Shown piece after piece: positions 7,832 through 14,650 of a DNA stretch of 64,000 nucleotides; within the stretch, counting starts at the first letter, position 1; every line of letters begins with the position of its first letter. Under the pieces are notes generated by a model, which was not told the DNA's origin, made no database searches, and saw nothing but the letters and a program-made list of their open reading frames with translations. A program made the position numbers and the translations under genes. The stretch covers positions 62,001-126,000 of the forward strand of contig JAGPCY010000021.1 in the NCBI GenBank assembly GCA_018057825.1, read 5' to 3'. The stretch is from Kofleriaceae bacterium. GTDB taxonomy: Bacteria; Myxococcota_A; Polyangia; Haliangiales; Haliangiaceae.

Positions 7832-8566
7832 ATGACCAGCCCGGCCCTGTCGCTGTCCGCCACCGACTCCGTCTTCGTCCTGACCGGCGCCGGGGTGTCG
7901 GCCGAGAGCGGCATCGCCACGTTTCGCGACGCCGACGGGCTGTGGGAGCGGCATCGCATCGAAGACGTCGCCACGCCCGAGGCCTTCGACGCCGACCCGG
8001 CGCTGGTGTGGCGGTTCTACGGCCAGCGCCGGGCCCAGGCCGCGACCGTGCGGCCCAACCCCGGCCACGTCGCGCTCGCCGACCTCGAGGCGCGCCTGGG
8101 CGATCGCCTGTACCTCGCGACCCAGAACGTCGACGACCTCCACGAGGCCGCCGGCTCCCGGCGGGTGGTCCACATGCACGGCGAGCTGTTCCTGACCCGG
8201 TGCAGCGATCCCGACTGCGCGACCGCGCCGTTTCGCGATCTGCGCAGCGACTTCTCGGCCGGCCTGCCGCGCTGCGCCTGCGGCGCGCTCCAGCGCCCGC
8301 ACATCGTGTGGTTCGGCGAGATGCCGTTCGCGATGCACGCGATCAAGCGCGCGGTCCAGCGGGCCGACGTGTTCCTGTGCATCGGCAGCTCGGGGATGGT
8401 CTACCCGGCGGCCGGCCTGGTCGGCGAGATGAACTACCGTCGGGCCAACGGCGAGACGGTGCGCACGATCTACGTCGGCCTCGAGCGGCCGGCCAACGCC
8501 GACGCCTTCGACGACGTGGTCCTCGGCCGCTCGGGCGAGGTCCTGCCCGCGCTCCTGGCCGGCTGA
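7832..8566 (+). CDS. cobB: Sir2-family NAD-dependent protein deacylase (CobB/SIRT5 type)
   Basis: 244 aa. The NAD-binding motif GAGVSAESGIATFRDADGLW, QNVDDLHEAAG, catalytic His in HMHGELF and the zinc Cys set (CSDPDC and CAC) are all present. FYGQRR supplies the Tyr-x-x-Arg pair that in CobB and SIRT5 binds negatively charged acyl groups, so desuccinylase or demalonylase activity is likely besides deacetylation. It is followed by a biotin carrier protein gene 52 bp downstream, an acyl-CoA context. Length and start are normal for bacterial class III sirtuins. Confidence 0.92.
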   Translation: MTSPALSLSATDSVFVLTGAGVSAESGIATFRDADGLWERHRIEDVATPEAFDADPALVWRFYGQRRAQAATVRPNPGHVALADLEARLGDRLYLATQNVDDLHEAAGSRRVVHMHGELFLTRCSDPDCATAPFRDLRSDFSAGLPRCACGALQRPHIVWFGEMPFAMHAIKRAVQRADVFLCIGSSGMVYPAAGLVGEMNYRRANGETVRTIYVGLERPANADAFDDVVLGRSGEVLPALLAG

Positions 8567-8618
8567 CCGCGACCGCCGACGCTTTACCTCGGGCCGCGCC
8601 TCGATCATCATGCGCGCC

Positions 8619-9128
8619 ATGCGCAAGGAGTTCGCGATTGCGACCGGCGGCCGCGAGGTGCTCGTGGCCATCGAGCGCCACGAGGACGGCACGCTCGGGG
8701 TCGAGCTCGACGGCGTGGCCCGGGCGGTCGACGCCCGGCAGCTCCGGCCCGGCACCTGGTCGCTGGTGATCGACGGCGCGAGCTTCACGGTCGACCTCGA
8801 CCCGCGACGCAACGGGGTCGCGGCCTCGGTCGGCGACGCCGAGGCCCTGCTGGTCGTCGAGGACGCCCAGACCAAGCGGCTGCGCAGCGCGACCCAGCGC
8901 GGCCCGGCGGCGCGCGGCGAGGAGATCAAGGCGCCGATCGCCGGCAAGCTCGTCAAGCTCCTGTGCGCGGTCGGCGACGAGATCGCCGCCGGCCAGGCGG
9001 TGGCGGTCCTCGAGGCGATGAAGATGGAGAACGAGATCGTGGCCGAGCGCGGCGGCACGGTCAGCGAGGTCGCGCGGGCGCCAGGCCAGTCGGTCGAGAC
9101 CGGAGAGCGCCTGCTCGTGCTCGTGTGA
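8619..9128 (+). CDS. Biotin carboxyl carrier protein (acyl-CoA carboxylase type)
   Basis: 169 aa from ATG 8619 (an ATG at 8610 would add three residues). The C-terminal biotinyl domain has IKAPIAGKLVKLLCAVGDEI and the biotinylation motif EAMKMENE, with the target Lys near residue 134. The N-terminal 90 residues form a beta-rich region like the piece before the carrier domain in acetyl/propionyl-CoA carboxylase alpha chains. It is therefore a free-standing carrier subunit; no carboxylase or transferase subunit is in the window. It is followed 29 bp later by an ArsA-type ATPase. Confidence 0.9.
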   Translation: MRKEFAIATGGREVLVAIERHEDGTLGVELDGVARAVDARQLRPGTWSLVIDGASFTVDLDPRRNGVAASVGDAEALLVVEDAQTKRLRSATQRGPAARGEEIKAPIAGKLVKLLCAVGDEIAAGQAVAVLEAMKMENEIVAERGGTVSEVARAPGQSVETGERLLVLV

Positions 9129-9144
9129 CCGCGGCGGCCGTGGT

Positions 9145-9149
9145 AAGGA
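9145..9149 (+). promoter_or_regulatory. Ribosome binding site AAGGA for GTG start 9158
   Basis: AAGGA sits 8 nt before GTG 9158 and decides the start of the ArsA-like gene, which otherwise has no nearby ATG. Confidence 0.6.
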
Positions 9150-9157
9150 CGCCTGCC

Positions 9158-10339
9158 GTGCCCTACCGGTCGTTCGCCGACGTCATCGCCGACAAGCGCA
9201 TCCTGGTGTGCGTCGGCTCGGGCGGCGTCGGCAAGACCACGACCTCGGCGGCGCTGGCCCTGGCCGCGGCCCGGGCCGGCAAGCGCACGCTGGTCATCAC
9301 GATCGATCCGGCCAAGCGGCTGGCGTCGTCGCTCGGCCTGGCCGGGCTGGGCCACGACGTCGCCGAGGTCGATCCGACGTTGGTCGGCGCCGGCGCTCCG
9401 GGGGCGGCGTCCTTGGCCGCGATGATGCTCGATCAGAAGCGGGCCTTCGACGAGGTGGTCGCGACCCACGCCAAGGATCCAGCGGCGGTGGCGCGCATCC
9501 TGGCCAACCCGGTCTACGCTCAGGTCTCGGGCACCCTGGCCGGCAGCCAGGAGTACGCGGCGATGGTCAAGCTCCACGACCTCGACGCCACCGGGCGCTG
9601 GGATCTGATCGTCGTCGACACCCCGCCGACCAGCCACGCGATCGACTTCCTCGAGGCCCCGGCCAAGCTGGCGGCGGCGATCGACTCGCCGGCGATCGAG
9701 TGGTTCCGCAAGCTCCAGGGCGGCGGCCGCTCAGGCTGGTCGCTGCTCGGCCGATCGGGCTCCTTCGTCCTCGGCCGGCTGGCCAAGTTCGTCGGCTCGC
9801 GGTTCCTCGACGATCTCGGCGTGTTCTTCACCGAGTTCCACGACATCCTGACCGGGTTCCGGCAGCGCGCGGAGGAGACCTACGCCCTCCTGCGCCAGGA
9901 TCGGGTCGGGTTCGTGCTGGTGTCGTCGCCGGAGCCGATGGCGATGCGCGAGGCGCTGGCGTTCCACCAGCGCCTGACCGCCGGCGCGATGCCGCTGGCC
10001 GGGTTCGTGATCAACCGCGTCCACCTCCACCGCCCGGCGGCCCTGTCGGTGCCCGACCTCGAGCGGGCGCTGGCGGCCGAGCCGGCGGTGGCCGCCCTCG
10101 GGCTGTCGGGCACCAGCCTGCGGATCGCCGCCGAGGCCTTGCACCGCGCCCACGGCGAGCAGGAGCTCCTGGCCGGCGTCGACGACGAGGCCCTGACCAA
10201 GCTGCGCGCGGCGGCCGGGGCCGAGGCGCTGATCGTGCGGGTGCCCCTGGCCCACCAGGACATCCACGATCTCGATCGGCTGATCGCGCTCGGGCGGACG
10301 CTCTTGACCCCGCCGCCTACGGCTGCGCCGCCCAGGTGA
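9158..10339 (+). CDS. ArsA/Get3-family ATPase
   Basis: 393 aa from GTG 9158. The deviant Walker A motif GSGGVGKTTTS, IDPAKRLASSLGL, and VDTPPTSHAIDFLEAP are hallmarks of ArsA/GET3-type ATPases of the actinobacterial and myxobacterial kind. GFVINRVH and VPLAHQDIHDLDRL complete the fold. There is no ArsB pump or arsenic gene nearby, so a role in anion export is not supported; membrane-protein targeting or another client-binding role is as likely. The 3' end overlaps the convergent metalloprotease gene by 23 bp. Confidence 0.88.
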   Translation: MPYRSFADVIADKRILVCVGSGGVGKTTTSAALALAAARAGKRTLVITIDPAKRLASSLGLAGLGHDVAEVDPTLVGAGAPGAASLAAMMLDQKRAFDEVVATHAKDPAAVARILANPVYAQVSGTLAGSQEYAAMVKLHDLDATGRWDLIVVDTPPTSHAIDFLEAPAKLAAAIDSPAIEWFRKLQGGGRSGWSLLGRSGSFVLGRLAKFVGSRFLDDLGVFFTEFHDILTGFRQRAEETYALLRQDRVGFVLVSSPEPMAMREALAFHQRLTAGAMPLAGFVINRVHLHRPAALSVPDLERALAAEPAVAALGLSGTSLRIAAEALHRAHGEQELLAGVDDEALTKLRAAAGAEALIVRVPLAHQDIHDLDRLIALGRTLLTPPPTAAPPR

Positions 10340-11633
10340 CCGGCCAGCGCCAAGCGTCGGCCAGGGTCGCACGCCAGGTGCCGAGCGGCGCGCCGGTGAC
10401 GATCGCGACCGTGCGATCGCGGCGGGACAAGGCAGTGACGCGCCCGCGCCAGCCGCGCCACCAGAGCGTCGACGGATCGCTCGCCGTCGTCGGGCCGCCG
10501 GCCAGGCTCGCCAGCGCGTGGCTGGCCGCGTTCCAGAACTCGTCGGCGTCCTCGGCGGTGTCCCAGGTGACGACCGCGACCCCGACGGTGCGAGCCGGCG
10601 TCGCGACGTCGGCGGCGCGGCCGCGCAGGACCACGCGATCGCCACCCCAGCCCGCGGCGGCGCCGGCGGCCACCACCGGCGGCACGCCGTGCGTCACCAG
10701 GAACGTCCGCCAGCCCTCCTCGCCCCAGGTCGAGGCGTCGAGGACGTCGGTGCCGCGCGGCGCGGTGATCTGATCGGGGCGGGCGTCGGCGAGGTACAGG
10801 TGCGGGTGCAGCACCTGCTCGGTCGAGCGCGGCGGCCGGCGGTAGACGTCGTCGATCGCCGACCACGGCCGGCCCTTGCGCAGCGCCGCGACGAACCCGA
10901 CCCCGGCGCGGTACGGGAACAACATCGCCTCGCGCAGCGCGACCGGCGCGCGCTCGAGCTCAGGGCCGCCACCGGCGCCGTCCATGTTCGCGGCGATCAT
11001 GCGCGCCACCAGGTCGTGATCCCACGGCGCGCCCTGGCCCTGCTTGGCCAGGGTGTACTCGATCATGAGCGCGACGCCGTCGCCCTCGACCAGGGCCTGG
11101 CGCGCCGCCGACGCGTCATCGTCGCCGTCGACCACCTTCATCCACGCCGCCAGCCCGAAGTGCTGGTCCTGGAGCGCGTGGGTCAGCTCGTGGGCCATCA
11201 ACATGTCGGCCCAGGTATCGTCCGAGCCCGGCTTGGCCGAGACGTAGAGCTTGCCCTCGGCGGGATCGTAGAAGCCGGCGATCTGCTCGGTCAGCAGATC
11301 GACGATCAGCGCGTCGAGATCGGTCGCCATCGGCACCAGGCCCCAACGCTTGGCGACCGCGGCGTCGCGCGCGCGCTCGGCCGGCGGCGCGTCCTCGTCC
11401 ATGCGCGCCAGGAGCCGGGCCCTGAGCGCGTCCTCGGCCATCACGCCCTTAGCGATCGGCCGCTTGACCGCCAGGCCGCGGATCTTCGCGACCTCGGCGG
11501 CGATGACGTCGGCGCGGGCCACCAGCTTCGCCGTCCAGTCGGGCTCGACGTCCGCGACCGCCGGAGGGGCGGCCACCGCGAGCGCGGCGCTGACGACGAC
11601 CGCGGGGAACGCGCGACGAACAGGGGACGTCAT
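10317..11633 (-). CDS. Secreted zinc metalloprotease (HExxH), family not assigned
   Basis: 438 aa from ATG 11633, with a Sec-type signal peptide ending near AVADVEPDW. The motif MAHELTHALQDQHFGL contains HExxH; upstream QIAGFYDPAEGKLYVS is a conserved block often seen in this group of predicted exported zinc peptidases, and a downstream Glu in ARQALVEGDGVALM may be the third metal ligand. The C-terminal half (after residue 250) has no recognised domain. It is divergent from the S1 protease gene. Proteolytic activity is inferred from the motif only. Confidence 0.78.
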   Translation of the reverse strand: MTSPVRRAFPAVVVSAALAVAAPPAVADVEPDWTAKLVARADVIAAEVAKIRGLAVKRPIAKGVMAEDALRARLLARMDEDAPPAERARDAAVAKRWGLVPMATDLDALIVDLLTEQIAGFYDPAEGKLYVSAKPGSDDTWADMLMAHELTHALQDQHFGLAAWMKVVDGDDDASAARQALVEGDGVALMIEYTLAKQGQGAPWDHDLVARMIAANMDGAGGGPELERAPVALREAMLFPYRAGVGFVAALRKGRPWSAIDDVYRRPPRSTEQVLHPHLYLADARPDQITAPRGTDVLDASTWGEEGWRTFLVTHGVPPVVAAGAAAGWGGDRVVLRGRAADVATPARTVGVAVVTWDTAEDADEFWNAASHALASLAGGPTTASDPSTLWWRGWRGRVTALSRRDRTVAIVTGAPLGTWRATLADAWRWPVTWAAQP

Positions 11634-11641
11634 GGGCGTCA

Positions 11642-11647
11642 AGCCTA
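11642..11647 (-). promoter_or_regulatory. -10 hexamer TAGGCT of metalloprotease gene
   Basis: On the minus strand TAGGCT lies 8 nt before ATG 11633 with no Shine-Dalgarno between, the same arrangement as other leaderless-looking genes here. Confidence 0.4.
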
Positions 11648-11677
11648 CACGGGCGATCGCCGGCGCGCTCGCGGTGA

Positions 11678-11683
11678 TACGAT
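11678..11683 (+). promoter_or_regulatory. -10 hexamer TACGAT of S1 protease gene
   Basis: TACGAT is 6 nt before ATG 11690; transcription would start at or next to the A of the start codon. Confidence 0.5.
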
Positions 11684-11689
11684 CGCGGC

Positions 11690-12655
11690 ATGCGCTCGGG
11701 GGGGCACCGCGCGAGACCGGCCTGGCTGTGCGCGATGGTCGCGCTCGCCGCGGGCCCGATCGCGACCGCCGAGCCGACGGCTCCGACGTGCAGGCCGCCG
11801 TGCGACGAACCCGCGGTGTTCGCGCTCGCGGTCGAACTCGCGGCGGTCGCCGACGCGACGACCGAGGCGCTCACCGCGGCGGCGGTGGCCCTCGCCGCGG
11901 CGGCCGACGACCAGCAGGTCAAGCCCTCGGTCGTCGGCGGGCTGCCCCTGCACGCGCTCCCGAAGGTGTTCGGTGGCCACGGGCTGCCGGCGCTCCGATC
12001 GGCGCTGGCCGCGACCGTGCTCGGCGGCGCGCCGGTCACCGAGCGCGACGGCTTCGCCGACGTCGTGGCGATCGACACCGCGGCCGGCGCGCTGTGCACC
12101 GGCATCGCCGTCGGCCCGCGGACGATCTTGACCGCCGCGCATTGCGGCCCGGCGCGCCAGATCCGCCCGCGCACCGGCCCGCCGATCGCGGTGATCGCGC
12201 GCGCGGTCGCGCCGGCGCGCGCCGATGCCGCAGCGCTCACGCTGGCGACGCCGCTGGCGGTCGCCCCACGGCCGCGGGCCCGCGGGTTCGACGACCCGAG
12301 CGACGGCCGGGTGCGCGTGATCGGCTTCGGCGCCGACGATCCGAGCGGCGCGCGCGGCGCCGGCGCGGCGCGCTGGGGCGAGCTGTACGTCGATGACTGG
12401 CGGTGCGACGGCGCCCGCGCCGCGACCACCGGCTGTCGCCCCGGCCTCGAGGTCATCATCCCGGCCACCGGCGTCGACGCCTGTCGCGGCGACAGCGGCG
12501 GACCGCTGGTCGACTGGCGCGACGGCGGCTGGCGCTTGCTCGGCCTGACCTCGCGCGGCCTGCCCGGCGCGCGGACGCCGTGTGGGCACGGCGGCATCTA
12601 CGTCCACGTCGGCCCGCTGGCCGACTGGCTCGACTCGCAGACGGAGGTCCCTTGA
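11690..12655 (+). CDS. Secreted trypsin-like (S1) serine protease
   Basis: 321 aa. An N-terminal signal peptide (WLCAMVALAAGPIATA) precedes a CxxxC pair (CRPPC), an Ala-rich helical propeptide-like region of about 90 residues, then the S1 domain: TAAHC (His), ADAAALTLATPL (Asp) and CRGDSGGPLV (Ser). Other Cys residues (WRCDG, TGCRPG, TPCGHG) could form the usual S1 disulfides. The TGA stop overlaps the ATG of the next gene (TGATG), so the two are translationally coupled. Confidence 0.88.
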   Translation: MRSGGHRARPAWLCAMVALAAGPIATAEPTAPTCRPPCDEPAVFALAVELAAVADATTEALTAAAVALAAAADDQQVKPSVVGGLPLHALPKVFGGHGLPALRSALAATVLGGAPVTERDGFADVVAIDTAAGALCTGIAVGPRTILTAAHCGPARQIRPRTGPPIAVIARAVAPARADAAALTLATPLAVAPRPRARGFDDPSDGRVRVIGFGADDPSGARGAGAARWGELYVDDWRCDGARAATTGCRPGLEVIIPATGVDACRGDSGGPLVDWRDGGWRLLGLTSRGLPGARTPCGHGGIYVHVGPLADWLDSQTEVP

Positions 12656-14601
12656 TGCGCACGCCCTCGCTGGTCCTGATGTCATCGTTGGCCCTCGCGA
12701 TCACCGCCGCGGGCGCGCGCGCCGCGCCGTGCAAAGACGACCACCCGGGGCTCGCGGTCAGCCCGCCCGGCGGCCAGGAAGCGCAGGTCCTGGTGCGCCT
12801 GTCGCGCGCTCCCGACGCCCGCGCCACCGTGACCTTGGTCGAGGATGGCGGCGCGACGGTCACCGTCACCTTCGACCCGGCCACCGACGACGCGGTCGCG
12901 CGCACAGTGACGGTGCCAGCGGGGACCTACTACCTCGCCTACGCCGGCGCCGCGGTGACGCTGCCGCCCGAGCGCGCCGACGGCGCGCCGCGCCGCCGGT
13001 TCCAGCGCGCGTGCTGGGCCTCGGCGACGCAAGCGAAGATCGCCCTGGCCGAGGCTGACGCCGCGGTCGACGACGGCGACGCGTCCGTGACCTTGACCGT
13101 GACCGTGCGGTCGGTCGCGACCGGCCGCGCCGCCGCGATCGACCTCAGCGACCCCGTCGCCGCAGCCGACCTGCGCGGCTTCGGCCTCACCGACGCGGCG
13201 CCTGCCGCGGTGACCGAGACGCTGCGACTGATCGCCGAGATCGCGATGGACAAGGCCAAGGCCGAGGCGCTCCGGCGCTTCCGTCAGCAGGTCGTCAAGC
13301 GCGTGTGTACCGAGCTGTCGGTCAAGGCGGTGTTCGGCGGCAAGGATGAGCAACTGCTGTTGCCCGCGACCTGCGGCCAGCTCGACAACCTGCGGCTGGG
13401 CGATCTCGGCGGCTCGGCGCGCGGCCTGGTCGACGCGCTGCGAGCCGACCTCGCGGGCGTGGTCCTGACCAAGCTCCTCGACGAGGTCGTGAAAGGCGCC
13501 ACCCTCGATGGCCGGGTCACCGCCGCGATCCGCACCCTGGTCAGCCGGGCCGCGACCGGCGAGCTGACCGGCGCCGAGGTGCGGGCCGCGCTGGTCGCCG
13601 CCGTCCACGACCTGGCCAGCAACGCCGGCGCCGAGGCCAAGGTCCTGGCGACGATCGTCACCCTGGCCGCGCGCTGCGCCCAGCAGGGCTGCACCGTCGA
13701 CGACCTCGCCGCCGCGCTCACGGCCGCGCTGCCCGCGGCCGCAAAGGACCAGCTCGCGACCGCCGCCGCCGCGGTGGCCCGGCTGCGCGAGGTGCTGGCC
13801 GCGACCGGCGTCACGACCGCGCGCGACCAGGCCGCCGCGGTGGTCGCGGTCATCGCGACCGCGATCGAGCTGGGCCACTGCAGCGACGACGGCTGCCGCA
13901 CCCGGGTCGGCCGGGCGCGCGACCTCGCCCTGGGCGCGATCGCCGGCGACTACCTGCGCGCCCTGGGCGTCGTCTCGGCCGGCCTGCGGTCCAAGCTCGG
14001 CGGTCGCACGCGCGGTGCCCTCGCGCTCCTGGCCTCGGTCTTGTCCTACGTCGAGACCTATCGCGCCACCGCCGACGCCGATCCCAAGGTCGCGCGCGAG
14101 GAGCGCAAGCGCGCGCTCCTGGCGTTGATCGAGGCCGGCACCGACCGCTCGGGACGTGAGCACGAGTGGGTGGTGTCGCTCGGCGTGCTGGTCGGGTTCC
14201 AGGCCGGGTACCGCGACGTCCACGGCACCGAGGACGGCAGCGGCCGGGCCTACGATCTGCGCTTGCCGCTGGGCGTGAGTGCGCTGTACCTGCGCGACCG
14301 CGACCACGACCTGACCGGGTTCGTCAACCTGGCGGTCGCCGACCTCGCGAACCTGGCCGCGTCATCGACCGAGGACCTCGAGCCGACGCTCCAGTGGAGC
14401 GACTTCGTCGAGGTGAGCGCCCAGGCCGGGTTCGCGATCGGGCGCAACACGCCGCTCGTGATCGCCGGCTCGATCGGCTGGGCGCCGGGGCTGACCTACG
14501 TCGACGGCGCGCCGACCGACGCCGAGATCAAGACCGGCGGCCGCGGGGTCTTCCGGCTCGGGGTCGTGGTCGGCGCGCTGGTCCCGCTGTTCGATCTCTG
14601 A
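12655..14601 (+). CDS. Secreted protein of unknown function with beta-barrel-like C-terminus
   Basis: 648 aa with a signal peptide (MRTPSLVLMSSLALAITAAGARA). Residues 25-110 look like a small beta domain; the middle (about 190-500) is strongly helical and Ala-rich with a few Cys pairs (CAQQGC, CSDDGC); the last 130 residues alternate polar and hydrophobic residues (WVVSLGVLVGFQAGY, VEVSAQAGFAIG, VFRLGVVVGALVPLFDL) and end near an aromatic residue, as outer-membrane strands do. It is coupled to the upstream S1 protease, so it may be its partner, substrate or anchor. No family recognised. Confidence 0.7.
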   Translation: MRTPSLVLMSSLALAITAAGARAAPCKDDHPGLAVSPPGGQEAQVLVRLSRAPDARATVTLVEDGGATVTVTFDPATDDAVARTVTVPAGTYYLAYAGAAVTLPPERADGAPRRRFQRACWASATQAKIALAEADAAVDDGDASVTLTVTVRSVATGRAAAIDLSDPVAAADLRGFGLTDAAPAAVTETLRLIAEIAMDKAKAEALRRFRQQVVKRVCTELSVKAVFGGKDEQLLLPATCGQLDNLRLGDLGGSARGLVDALRADLAGVVLTKLLDEVVKGATLDGRVTAAIRTLVSRAATGELTGAEVRAALVAAVHDLASNAGAEAKVLATIVTLAARCAQQGCTVDDLAAALTAALPAAAKDQLATAAAAVARLREVLAATGVTTARDQAAAVVAVIATAIELGHCSDDGCRTRVGRARDLALGAIAGDYLRALGVVSAGLRSKLGGRTRGALALLASVLSYVETYRATADADPKVAREERKRALLALIEAGTDRSGREHEWVVSLGVLVGFQAGYRDVHGTEDGSGRAYDLRLPLGVSALYLRDRDHDLTGFVNLAVADLANLAASSTEDLEPTLQWSDFVEVSAQAGFAIGRNTPLVIAGSIGWAPGLTYVDGAPTDAEIKTGGRGVFRLGVVVGALVPLFDL

Positions 14602-14605
14602 CCGC

Positions 14606-14639
14606 AGCCCGCGGCTCATCATCCCCGGCGCCGCGGGCT
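14606..14639 (+). terminator. GC-rich hairpin after the barrel-ended gene
   Basis: A perfect 10-bp stem (AGCCCGCGGC at 14606-14615 with GCCGCGGGCT at 14630-14639) and a 14-nt loop, 4 bp after the stop. No T-run follows. The right arm runs into the -10 box of the next gene. Confidence 0.5.
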
Positions 14640-14644
14640 ACAGT
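14639..14644 (+). promoter_or_regulatory. -10 hexamer TACAGT before GTG 14651
   Basis: TACAGT ends 6 nt before GTG 14651, consistent with a leaderless mRNA starting at a GTG; its first T is shared with the hairpin stem. Confidence 0.5.
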
Positions 14645-14650
14645 CGGCTG

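Noticed and set aside
6203-8566. 787-codon plus-strand frame ending in the sirtuin
   Set aside because: Only the part from 7832 matches Sir2; upstream is the wrong frame of the Deg gene plus EAEAET array translation.
7310-9637. Long minus-strand open frame running through array 2 with poly-LG peptide
   Set aside because: It is a shadow of the Deg, sirtuin and carrier genes; the LGLGLG stretch is only the translated hexamer array.
9158-10339. ArsA-like gene as part of an arsenic resistance operon
   Set aside because: No arsB, arsC, arsR or arsD nearby.
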